Assembly (NCBI GenBank): GCA_028712355.1
Contig: JAQTQH010000001.1
Span: 73,864-111,215, forward strand
Origin: Dehalococcoidales bacterium
GTDB taxonomy: Bacteria > Chloroflexota > Dehalococcoidia > Dehalococcoidales > RBG-16-60-22
DNA length: 37,352 nucleotides
Reading direction: 5' to 3'
This document shows positions 1-8,072 of this stretch, in pieces (within the stretch, counting starts at the first letter, position 1; each line of letters opens with the position of its first letter). The notes below the pieces were generated by a model. It saw only the letters and a list, made by a program, of their open reading frames with translations. It was not told where the DNA came from and searched no databases. The translations under genes were made by a program, and so were the position numbers.

Positions 1-121
1 GTTAGTTACCCCGGTTCGGACTGAGGCTCCCAAGCCCATTCCGCTTCTGCACCGGCACCGGCTCACACCTTGCCCGGCTCTCTTTGCCCTACTGGAAGCG
101 TACTATTCTTGTTCCCAGCCT
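1..121 (-). promoter_or_regulatory. T-box leader RNA, truncated by window edge (stem I region; downstream gene lies left of window)
   Basis: Minus strand reads ...GGGAACAAGAATAGTACGC...GCAAAGAGAGCCGGGCAAGGTGTGAGCCGGTGC...GCGGAATGGGCTTGGGAGCC. The AATAGTA, AGAGAG(C) and GGTGTGAGCCGG blocks and GAA-NNN-R-CTTGGGAG segment match T-box stem I landmarks; probable specifier TGG (Trp) at 38..36. Confidence 0.7.
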
Positions 122-136
122 TTACAGTATGAGACA

Positions 137-165
137 ATTTAACATTAAGTAAAATAGTTTGTCAA
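137..165 (-). promoter_or_regulatory. sigma70-type promoter for the T-box leader
   Basis: Minus strand TTGACA (165-160), 17-nt spacer, TTAAAT (142-137). Confidence 0.6.
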
Positions 166-170
166 GACCT

Positions 171-734
171 TTATTCCGCCAGCTTCTTGCCCAGCGCGAA
201 GGCTTCGGCGAGAGCCGCGGGGTGCTGTTTTATCTCGTCTTTCTGGTCGATGCCGCGGATGAGCAGTTCCGCCGTGTAATCCGCGTCAATCGTCTTGAAA
301 AAGTATTTCACGGTCAGCACTGCGCCGGCAAACAAATTATCGCCCTTCGTGGCGCCCACGGCGATAAACGCGCCCTTTTTGGGTGAGATGACGGGTTTCT
401 GCTTGAGAATGTATTTTCGCGCCCAGAGCGACTGGGAACGGTCAATAAGAGCTTTAAGCTGGGCGCTGATGCTGTAAAAAAATATCGGCGAGGCGATGAT
501 GATGCCTTCGCAATTGAGCAGCTTCGGATAGATTTCATCCATGTCATCGCGGATGACACAGTTGCCGTCCCGCAGGCAGCCATAACACTCCCGGCAGGGC
601 GCGATTTTTAGCTTATCCACGATAACTTTTTCTACTTCCGCTCCCCCGCTGCGGGCGCCCTGCAGCGCCTCTTCCAGCAGCAGATCGGTATTGCCGCCGA
701 TGCGCGGACTGCCCATAATGCCCAGTATCTTCAT
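171..734 (-). CDS. flavodoxin family / NADPH-dependent FMN reductase (iron-sulfur flavoprotein-like)
   Basis: Starts MKILGIMGSPRIGGNTDLLLEEAL; CRECYGCLRDGNC cysteines; IIIASPIFFYSISAQLKALIDRSQSLW. Start chosen at internal ATG (734) instead of the ORF-track start at 878. Confidence 0.85.
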   Translation of the reverse strand: MKILGIMGSPRIGGNTDLLLEEALQGARSGGAEVEKVIVDKLKIAPCRECYGCLRDGNCVIRDDMDEIYPKLLNCEGIIIASPIFFYSISAQLKALIDRSQSLWARKYILKQKPVISPKKGAFIAVGATKGDNLFAGAVLTVKYFFKTIDADYTAELLIRGIDQKDEIKQHPAALAEAFALGKKLAE

Positions 735-809
735 GCCGGTTCCTCCCCCCGGATGGGATTTAACCCTAATGATAACTCTTGAAGCTGTTTCAATCAAGCC
801 CGGGGGGTA

Positions 810-838
810 TTGACAAGTTTTAGCGATGTTACTATTCT
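810..838 (+). promoter_or_regulatory. sigma70-type promoter upstream of uspA-like gene
   Basis: TTGACA (810-815), 17-nt spacer, TATTCT (833-838). Confidence 0.5.
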
Positions 839-919
839 GTAAGTTGAAGCGCCTGAACGGCAACATTTTGGCGAACAATCTGCGATATTTAATAAAAAAC
901 GTAAATTATAGGAGGCAAT

Positions 920-1384
920 ATGTATCACAATATACTGGTCCCACTGGATGGCTCCGAGCTTGCCGAATGCGTGCTGCCCCACGTGCAGAGCATCGCCAAA
1001 GGCTGCGCCGTCCCCGATGTAACGCTGGTGCGTGCCGTAGAGCCTTTCCGCAACATCTCCACCGGGGAATACATTTTCCCCGAAGCTGATATTAAACGTA
1101 TCGATGCGGAAAGCAAAGCGGCTGCGAAGAAATACCTGGAGCAGGTGGTGAGCCAGCTCAAAAAACAGGGCCTTAACGCTAAAGCCGAGATTCTCACGGG
1201 AAGGGCTGCCGATACCATCGCCCCGTACGCCAATAAAATCGGGGCGGACCTCATTGTGATTGCCACCCACGGACGCTCAGGCGTCAGCAAGTGGGTCTGG
1301 GGCAGCGTGGCGGATAAACTCCTCCGCTCGGCATGCGTACCGGTACTCATGGTGCGGGCGCCGGGCTGTGTGGTGGGTGTTTAA
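920..1384 (+). CDS. universal stress protein (UspA family)
   Basis: MYHNILVPLDGSELAECVLPHV ... DLIVIATHGRSGVSKWVWGSVADKLLRSACVPVLMVR; RBS aggagg upstream. Confidence 0.93.
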   Translation: MYHNILVPLDGSELAECVLPHVQSIAKGCAVPDVTLVRAVEPFRNISTGEYIFPEADIKRIDAESKAAAKKYLEQVVSQLKKQGLNAKAEILTGRAADTIAPYANKIGADLIVIATHGRSGVSKWVWGSVADKLLRSACVPVLMVRAPGCVVGV

Positions 1385-1491
1385 GCCACGGGTGGAAGAT
1401 TTGAAAAGATAAGGTTAGCGTTACTCACCCTGAATAATAGAGGCGAGGGCACTTTTAGCGTGCCCCCTATTCTGCAAACAGCGGGAGAGAT

Positions 1492-2361
1492 GTGACCAGG
1501 CTAACCATCATGACCGATACCATCGCGGGCATTCCGCGGGAACTGGCGGAACAGCTGGGCATCAGGGTGGTGCCGACGGCGTACATCATCTTCGATGAGC
1601 ATCAGTACATCGAGGGCGTTACTCTCGATACTGCGCAGGCTTATCAACTATTGCGCCAGGCACCGGATAAATTCAACACCGCGGCGATTTCCCCGGACTA
1701 CCTGCTGAACGTCTACCGGGAACTCAGCCAGAAATCGTCGGATATTCTCTTCATTACCATCTCGCTGGCATTAAGCAGCGTTTCGCGCAGCGCTGCCGTT
1801 GCCGCCGATATCTTCAAGCAGGAATCACCGGACACCACCATAAGGATTCTCGATTCCCGTAACGCCGCCAGCGGGCAGGGTCTCATCGTCCTCGCCGCCG
1901 CCCGCGCGGCGGCACAGGGGAGAAACCTTGAACGAGTCACCGAAATCGCCGAGCAGACGCGGCAAAAGACCGGCAATGTTGTTCTACTAGATACCCTGCG
2001 TTATGTTTACCGTACCGGAAGGGTGCCCCGGTTCGCCTCCCTGCTGGGCGGCGCATTCGGCATCAAGCCCCTCAGCCGCATCCGGATTGACGGTGAGCTA
2101 CATCCCGCCGGCATCGTCCGCACTCTGACGAGCGGCTTCACCAAGATGGTGGATATGATCAAAGAAGAAGCCGCTACAGACGCTCTCCATTTCATGATTA
2201 TGCACGCCGATGCTCCGCAGTCTGCCGCGGAACTCGCCGCGCTCTTGCAGTCCCGGTTCAAATGCCTCAGCATGATTATCAGCGAGTTCAGCCCGGTAAT
2301 GGCATATGGCGCCGGCCCGGGCTCGCTTTCCATAGGCTTCCACTCGGAACTGGTCTTTTAA
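1492..2361 (+). CDS. DegV family protein (fatty-acid binding)
   Basis: GTG start; TIMTDTIAGIPRELAEQLGIRVVPTAYIIFDE ... TRQKTGNVVLLDTLRYVYRTGRV. Confidence 0.92.
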   Translation: MTRLTIMTDTIAGIPRELAEQLGIRVVPTAYIIFDEHQYIEGVTLDTAQAYQLLRQAPDKFNTAAISPDYLLNVYRELSQKSSDILFITISLALSSVSRSAAVAADIFKQESPDTTIRILDSRNAASGQGLIVLAAARAAAQGRNLERVTEIAEQTRQKTGNVVLLDTLRYVYRTGRVPRFASLLGGAFGIKPLSRIRIDGELHPAGIVRTLTSGFTKMVDMIKEEAATDALHFMIMHADAPQSAAELAALLQSRFKCLSMIISEFSPVMAYGAGPGSLSIGFHSELVF

Positions 2362-2400
2362 GTCTTGACTATTCACCGCTTTCGTGGCAAGCTATCAAGA

Positions 2401-2530
2401 GTTGACCTCACCCCCTGTGCCCCTCTCCTGTAAAGCGAGGGGGAAAGTAAATATAAGGAGGGAGCGAAGCCCCCTCCTTTCCAATATCTCCCCTTCCCCT
2501 CGAATGGAAGGGGACACAAGGGGATAGGGT
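2401..2530. repeat. intergenic palindromic repeat (CCCCTCTCC...CTCCCCTTCCCCTCGAATGGAAGGGG type)
   Basis: Purine/pyrimidine-rich imperfect palindromes, similar in layout to 19788-19920. Confidence 0.5.
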
Positions 2531-2575
2531 ATTTTAACCAGATAAATCGTCAGCAGCTAAGCAGGAGGAGTCCAC

Positions 2576-3640
2576 GTGAGCGACCAGATACGCCTCACCC
2601 AGACCGTACGCGGCGCCGGTTGAGCCTGCAAGATGGGTCCGGGTGACCTCAACAAAGCGTTAGCCGGCCTGCCCTTCATCTCCGACCCCAACCTGATTAT
2701 GGGACTGGAGCGGAGCGAGGACGCCGGCGTCTATAAGCTGACCGATGAGATGGCCATCATCCAGACGGTGGACTTTTTCACGCCCATCGTGGATGACCCC
2801 TTCACTTTCGGGCAGATTGCGGCGGTCAACTCGCTGAGCGATGTCTACGCCAAAGGCGGCAAGCCTTTGACGGCGATGAACGTCGTCTGCTTCCCTGAAA
2901 ATATGGACCTGAGCATTCTTAACCGCGTCCTCGCCGGGGGGCTGGACAAGATGCGCGAAGCCGGGGTGGTGCTGGTAGGCGGGCATACCGTCTCCGACCC
3001 CGAACTGAAGTACGGGCTCTCCGTGACCGGGCTGATTCATCCGCAGAAGGTCATCCGTAACAACGGCGCGCAAGCCGGCGATAAGCTTATCCTGACCAAG
3101 CCGCTGGGCACCGGCATTATCAGTACCGCGCTCAAGGGCGGGGCAGCCGGTGAAGCCGCCGTTCAGCGCATCGTCCGCTCCATGTCGACCCTCAACCGCA
3201 AGGCCGCCGAGCTGATGCTGGAGGCGGGCGTCCATGCCTGTACCGATGTCACCGGCTTCGGACTGCTGGGGCATTGCGCCGAGATGGTGGAGGGTACGGA
3301 AGTCGGCATGGTGATAGATGCCGCCGCCGTGCCGGTTTTCCCGGAAATCCGTGAATTTATCGGCATGGGCTTGCTCCCCGGGGGACTGCACCGCAACCGC
3401 GAGTTCCGCCAGCACATGGTGGAAATAGATGCAGGAGTCCCGGAATACCTGGCAGATATCCTCTACGACCCGCAGACCTCGGGAGGCTTGCTGATGGCGG
3501 TTCCGCCGGCAGAGGCGGCGGCACTATTGAAAAAGATGCACCGCGCCGATATTTCGGAGGCAGCTATTATCGGCGAGTTCGCTGCCGCGCCCAAGGGCAG
3601 AATCAAGGTCGGCGTTACTAATCAGGTGAAGCCGGCTTAA
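2576..3640 (+). CDS. selD: selenide, water dikinase SelD, selenocysteine-containing (in-frame TGA at 2621-2623)
   Basis: RBS aggaggag then GTG at 2576: VSDQIRLTQTVRGAG-U-ACKMGPGDLNKALAGL; the TGA falls at the catalytic Cys/Sec position of SelD; remainder of ORF is clear SelD. Confidence 0.93.
2621..2650 (+). promoter_or_regulatory. candidate bacterial SECIS element
   Basis: Directly after the UGA: GGGUC-CGGGU-GACCU stem-loop (2635-2649) with GGU in the apical loop, 18 nt after the UGA. Confidence 0.5.
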
Positions 3641-4328
3641 CCCGGGAATAGGGCACCTTTGCCTCTTCAACATTCAACAGGCTGCTTTCCTTCACGCCGC
3701 AGAAGGCATCTTCCGGAATAACATCGCTGCAGACCACCTGCTCGAAAGCCGGATAGTAATTTGTTGCCTCGCGGAAAGCATGCAGATAGGCGGCACGCAG
3801 CGCCTTCGCGGTGATACCGGTGCATTTACCCAGGATATCGACGGTAACCATCAGTTCCCCCTGCACCCCCCTGACGCTCCCGCCACCTTTGAAAATTCTG
3901 ATGCCGCCCGCATCGCTGCCGCCTGCAGTAATTTCAACTCTGGCCTGCTCTCCCGGCTCCGCCCGGTTTTCTCCGCCCGTTGGCACGGGTTTAATGGCGA
4001 ACGTTGCGATAGAATGCAGATTAATGATATTCGCCAGGACACAGGCGGCGGTCATTTTCGCCTCGGGGATGGTAATTATCCGGGTGACTGTCATTTTTAC
4101 TGTTTCCATATCCACGATGCCGCACACCAGTTCGTAAACCCGGTCACCCTGCAGCTTCATGCGAACCGTTTTCTGTTCTTCGTCAACGGCATAATAGCCC
4201 CGGTGCTCATTTTTAAAGTATTTTTTAACTCGGTTAAAAGCCGTGCTTGGTATTTCCTTGCCGCGCCCGGAATTCCGCTTCTTTTTCTTGAACCGTGGTC
4301 TCTGGAAATGGAACGGGTTCCTCAGCAC
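3618..4328 (-). CDS. hypothetical protein, possibly YbjN-like
   Basis: GTG start overlaps the cobO stop (GTGCTGA); VRMKLQGDRVYELVCGIV...TIPEAKMTAACVLANIINLHSIATFAI...YYPAFEQVV resembles YbjN-type patterning. Confidence 0.55.
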   Translation of the reverse strand: MLRNPFHFQRPRFKKKKRNSGRGKEIPSTAFNRVKKYFKNEHRGYYAVDEEQKTVRMKLQGDRVYELVCGIVDMETVKMTVTRIITIPEAKMTAACVLANIINLHSIATFAIKPVPTGGENRAEPGEQARVEITAGGSDAGGIRIFKGGGSVRGVQGELMVTVDILGKCTGITAKALRAAYLHAFREATNYYPAFEQVVCSDVIPEDAFCGVKESSLLNVEEAKVPYSRVKPASPD

Positions 4329-4867
4329 TCGATGCCCTCCCGCGCCGGGACGCCTTCCTCATAGTAGTGCTTGATGTCCTTGACCTCGCTCACGAGATCG
4401 GCGGCGGCGATAATCTCCGGGGGAGCCCCGCGCCCGGTAAAAACTATTTCCACGCCTTCCGGCTTATCACGGATAACCTGCAGCATTTCCTCGATGGTTA
4501 CCAGGTGGAAGAGGTAACCGGTCAGGATTTCATCGAAGATGACGATATTGTACTCGCCGGACAGCATCGCCGCCCGCGTTTTCGCCAGTGCATTCTTCGC
4601 CATCTCAATATCTTCCCGGTCGGGCGACGGTTTGACGTGGACAAAACAGGGCTTGCCGAATTGCTCTATGGTAATATAATCCGATACCCGCATGGCAGCA
4701 TCAAGTTCACTGTAATGCCGGCCTTTCAGAAACTGCCCGATGTAGGTCTTGAGCCCGCAGCCCATCGCCCGGAACGCCAATCCCAGCGCAGCGGTCGTCT
4801 TACCTTTGCCATTCCCGGTGTAGATTTGGACATAACCCCTACCCAGTGGATTGGAATCCGTTTTCAT
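4322..4867 (-). CDS. cobO: cob(I)yrinic acid a,c-diamide adenosyltransferase
   Basis: YVQIYTGNGKGKTTAALGLAFRAMGCGLKTYIGQFLKG (P-loop); FDEILTGYLFHLVTIEEMLQVI. Confidence 0.93.
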   Translation of the reverse strand: MKTDSNPLGRGYVQIYTGNGKGKTTAALGLAFRAMGCGLKTYIGQFLKGRHYSELDAAMRVSDYITIEQFGKPCFVHVKPSPDREDIEMAKNALAKTRAAMLSGEYNIVIFDEILTGYLFHLVTIEEMLQVIRDKPEGVEIVFTGRGAPPEIIAAADLVSEVKDIKHYYEEGVPAREGIEC

Positions 4868-4944
4868 GGTGCCTTCTTCCTCCCGAAATCCCGGAATAAG
4901 CCAAGTATAAAATGCGCCGCGGCATGTGTCAAACGAGCGGAGGT

Positions 4945-4973
4945 TTGACTCTTTATCAATCTTATGTTATATT
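4945..4973 (+). promoter_or_regulatory. strong sigma70-type promoter
   Basis: TTGACT (4945-4950), 17-nt spacer, TATATT (4968-4973). Confidence 0.65.
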
Positions 4974-5029
4974 AGTCACATCATGGTGAGTCTCAGAAAA
5001 TTAGAGAGATTTGGCTTCATCTTTACCGG

Positions 5030-5124
5030 GCGCACTGGGGTGCGCTTGGGGGTATAGCCGCGCGTTAAGTTAAATTATTCCAAAATGGCATTTTAGAATA
5101 CCTCCCCAAGCGGGAGGTATTTTT
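5030..5124 (+). promoter_or_regulatory. candidate attenuator / riboswitch-like leader with terminator hairpin directly before the start codon
   Basis: Hairpin GCGCAC-TGGG-GTGCGC (5030-5045); hairpin 5077-5099; terminator-like ATACCTCCC-CAAGC-GGGAGGTAT-TTTT (5098-5124); CTTGGGGGTAT (5045-5055) complementary to ATACCTCCCCAAG (5098-5110), giving a mutually exclusive fold. Confidence 0.6.
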
Positions 5125-7086
5125 ATGGGGAAAATGGCCGCACAGACTGGACTAAAACAAAAAAAGGACTCCGAGACACTGACGCTGGATGGCGTGCAGA
5201 CTATCCCGCAGCTTATCCGGCACAACTACGAGCGGTGGCGGGATGGTACCGCTATGTGCATGAAGCAGTTCGGCATCTGGCAGCGGTACAGCTGGGCGGA
5301 CTATTACCAGAAGGTGAAACATCTATCGCTGGGGCTGATTAGCCTGGGGCTGCAGCCGCAGGACGTTGTCTGCATCATCGGGGATAATGAGCCGCAGTGG
5401 TTCTGGGGCGAGTTCGCCACCCAGGCGGCAGGGGGCATTGCGACCGGTATTTTCGTGGACTCTATCCCTTCCGAGGTGAAATACATCGCGGAAAAATCAC
5501 GCGCTAGATTCGCCATCGTCAACGACCAGGAGCAGACCGATAAATTCCTCGAAATCAAGAGTCAGCTTCCCTCGCTGAAAAAAGTGATTTACTGGGACCT
5601 CAAGGGTCTCCGCGACTACGACGACCCTGTTCTCATAAGTTATTCCGAAGTCCTCAAATTAGGCGCGGATTATGAAACAACCCATCCTGACCTGTTCGAG
5701 CAGAACGTAGCGAAAGGGCGGGGTGATGATACCGCTTTTATCTATTTCACCTCGGGCACCACCGGACTGCCCAAAGGCGCCCTCCTCACCCACCGGGCGC
5801 TGCTCAATACCGCCCGGGGCTTTATCAGCCGCTTCCCGCTGAGCGAACATGACGACCTGATTTCCAATTTTCCGGCGGCCTGGGTGGGCGATAGTTTCTT
5901 CGCGACGGTTCCCCATCTGCTCACCGGAGCGCGGCTGAATTTCCCGGAAGAACCGGAGACCGTCGCCGAAGATACGCGGGAAGTGGGACCGAACTTCGCC
6001 ATCTACGGGCCGCGGCAGTGGGAGAGCCTGGTGCGGGAAATCCAGGTCAAGATGATCGATGCCCATCCTTTGAAACGCTTCGCCTATAAACTTTTTATGC
6101 CCGTCGGGCACAAGATTGCCGATATTAAATTCAGTGGACAGGAACCCGGCTGGAACTGGAAGCTGCTGCATGGCATCGCTTACTGGGGATTGTTCCGCGC
6201 CCTGCGTGACCGGCTTGGACTCAGCAAGGTGCGCTTCGCCGTGACCGGCAGCTCGGTACTCAGCCTGGACACCTTCCGCCTCATTCATGCCATCGGCGTC
6301 GAGCTGCGGCAGAGCTACGCCAGCACCGAAGCCGGCTTCATCTCCTCACACAGCAAAGGGGAAATACGCTTCGAGAGCCTGGGGCGACCGGCGCTGGGCA
6401 CCGAGGTGAGAATCACCGATGGAGGCGAATTGCTGGTACGCAGCGGCGCCATGTTCAGCGGGTACTACGAGGACCCCGGCAAAACGGCGGCGACCCTCAA
6501 AGACGGCTGGTGCCACACCGGCGATGCCGTTCATATCAACGAGGACGGGCATATCATTTTCATGGACCGCATGGAGCACATGGGCGAACTCAAGTCCGGT
6601 ATCAAGTATGCCCCGCAGTACATTGAGGGCAGGCTGCGCTTCAGCCCTTATATCAAAGATGCGATGGTCATCGGCGGCAAGGACAAGGATTTCGTTTCCG
6701 CCATCCTGAACATCGATTTCACAATGGTCGGCAAGTGGGCGGAGCGTCACCACATCCCCTACACCACCTTCGTCGACCTCTCCCAGAAAACCGAGGTCGC
6801 CGACCTGGTGCGGCAGGACCTGAACCGGGTGAACAGCTACTTGCCGGAGGGTTCGCGAGTGCGGAAATTCGTCCTGCTGCACAAAGAGTTCGACCCGGAT
6901 GAAGCCGAACTGACCCGCACGCGTAAATTGCGGCGGGAATTCATGGAAAAGAGATACCATACCCTCATTGAAGCGCTCTATGGAGAGAGCGGCGAGGTCG
7001 CTGTAGAAGCCCCGGTAACCTACCGCGACGGACGTCAGGGCGTGGTCAGCACCGTGATTAAAGTAAGGAGCGTCGAGAAGGATTAA
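5125..7086 (+). CDS. AMP-dependent synthetase / long-chain acyl-CoA ligase
   Basis: FIYFTSGTTGLPKGALLTHRALL; QSYASTEAGFISSHS; GWCHTGDAVHINEDGHIIFMDR. Confidence 0.92.
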   Translation: MGKMAAQTGLKQKKDSETLTLDGVQTIPQLIRHNYERWRDGTAMCMKQFGIWQRYSWADYYQKVKHLSLGLISLGLQPQDVVCIIGDNEPQWFWGEFATQAAGGIATGIFVDSIPSEVKYIAEKSRARFAIVNDQEQTDKFLEIKSQLPSLKKVIYWDLKGLRDYDDPVLISYSEVLKLGADYETTHPDLFEQNVAKGRGDDTAFIYFTSGTTGLPKGALLTHRALLNTARGFISRFPLSEHDDLISNFPAAWVGDSFFATVPHLLTGARLNFPEEPETVAEDTREVGPNFAIYGPRQWESLVREIQVKMIDAHPLKRFAYKLFMPVGHKIADIKFSGQEPGWNWKLLHGIAYWGLFRALRDRLGLSKVRFAVTGSSVLSLDTFRLIHAIGVELRQSYASTEAGFISSHSKGEIRFESLGRPALGTEVRITDGGELLVRSGAMFSGYYEDPGKTAATLKDGWCHTGDAVHINEDGHIIFMDRMEHMGELKSGIKYAPQYIEGRLRFSPYIKDAMVIGGKDKDFVSAILNIDFTMVGKWAERHHIPYTTFVDLSQKTEVADLVRQDLNRVNSYLPEGSRVRKFVLLHKEFDPDEAELTRTRKLRREFMEKRYHTLIEALYGESGEVAVEAPVTYRDGRQGVVSTVIKVRSVEKD

Positions 7087-7093
7087 AAGAAAC

Positions 7094-7166
7094 TGTCATT
7101 GCGAGCGAAGCGAAGCAATCTCTAAAAGATTGGGGTTGCTTCTTCACTACCCTCCTCGCAATGACA
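7094..7166. repeat. palindromic intergenic repeat, TGTCATTGCGAG...CTCGCAATGACA family
   Basis: Terminal inverted match TGTCATTGCGAG/CTCGCAATGACA with internal GAAGCAATC...GGTTGCTTC; related copies at 10473, 22356, 26889, 31290. Confidence 0.85.
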
Positions 7167-7187
7167 CTGATACGAAGGATTGACAAA

Positions 7188-8072
7188 ATGGCAGAGTTTT
7201 TACAATATGTGATTACCGGTCTGGCGGTGGGCATGGTCTATTCCCTGATTGCCCTCGGCTTTGTGCTGGTGTGGAAATCGAGCAGCGTGGCGAACCTGGC
7301 GCTGGGGCAGATTGTGCTGCTTTCTTCATGGTTCACCTACGGCATGCTGACACAGGCGGGCTTTCCTCTCTGGATAGCTCTGCCGCTGGTCATCCTCTTC
7401 GCCCTGGGGCTGGGCTGGGTCATCGAGCGCTTCACTCTGCGCCCCCTCATCGCGCAACCCATCCTGGCGCTCATCACGGTGACGCTGGGGCTGGGCTACT
7501 TCATCGAGGGTATCGTGCACTTTGTCTGGCCATGGAGCGTGGCGGCGCTGCCCCGCATCTTCCCCCAGTCAGTCGTCCATATCGGCCCGGCGGTTGTCTC
7601 GCAAGAATACCTCTGGGTCGTCGGCATCTCGCTGGTCGTCTTTATCGTCCTGACTTTGTTCTTCCGCTATCACCGCATGGGTATCGCCATGCGCGCCACC
7701 GCTGATGACCAGAAGGCGGTGCAAGCCTGCGGAATCCCGGTCACGGTCGTCTTTTCCCGCTCTTGGATGTTCGCCTGCGTGGTCGCCGCCATCAGCGGCA
7801 TCCTTATTTCCAGCATCGGCGGAATTACCTACGGGCTGGTCGAGACCGGATTGAAAGCCTTTTCCGTGGTGATTTTAGGCGGGCTCGATTCGTTCGGGGG
7901 CGCCATGCTGGCGGGACCCATCATCGGGCTGGCGGAGAGCGTGGGGGGCGGTTACCTGACGCCGGTTTTATGGGCGGGGGTCAAGGACATCATCCCCTTC
8001 ATCATGATTATTATCGTCATGGTCATTAAACCTTACGGGCTGTTCGGTGAACAGCGCATCGAGAGGATATAA
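7188..8072 (+). CDS. livH: branched-chain amino acid-type ABC transporter permease (LivH family)
   Basis: MAEFLQYVITGLAVGMVYSLIALGFVLVWKSSSVANLALGQIV; start moved from 7161, which lies inside the repeat. Confidence 0.9.
   Translation: MAEFLQYVITGLAVGMVYSLIALGFVLVWKSSSVANLALGQIVLLSSWFTYGMLTQAGFPLWIALPLVILFALGLGWVIERFTLRPLIAQPILALITVTLGLGYFIEGIVHFVWPWSVAALPRIFPQSVVHIGPAVVSQEYLWVVGISLVVFIVLTLFFRYHRMGIAMRATADDQKAVQACGIPVTVVFSRSWMFACVVAAISGILISSIGGITYGLVETGLKAFSVVILGGLDSFGGAMLAGPIIGLAESVGGGYLTPVLWAGVKDIIPFIMIIIVMVIKPYGLFGEQRIERI

Noticed and set aside
794-1270. 158-aa minus-strand ORF across uspA
   Set aside because: Shadow ORF; UspA family protein with RBS and promoter lies on the + strand
1448-1475. 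GGGCAC-GTGCCC hairpin before degV as a terminator for uspA
   Set aside because: Short stem and no clear following T-tract; could be a weak terminator but not supported enough to list
2621-2623. TGA upstream of the selD ORF as evidence for a pseudogene or wrong start
   Set aside because: Position matches the catalytic Sec/Cys of SelD, with upstream RBS/start in frame; Sec decoding is the better explanation
2660-3415. 251-aa minus-strand ORF opposite selD
   Set aside because: Shadow ORF of a high-GC coding region; low-complexity composition and no domain signature, while the + strand encodes clear SelD
4975-5124. Acyl-CoA ligase leader as a T-box, TPP, SAM, fluoride or cobalamin riboswitch
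   Set aside because: No consensus landmarks of these classes recognised by eye; left unassigned pending an Rfam scan
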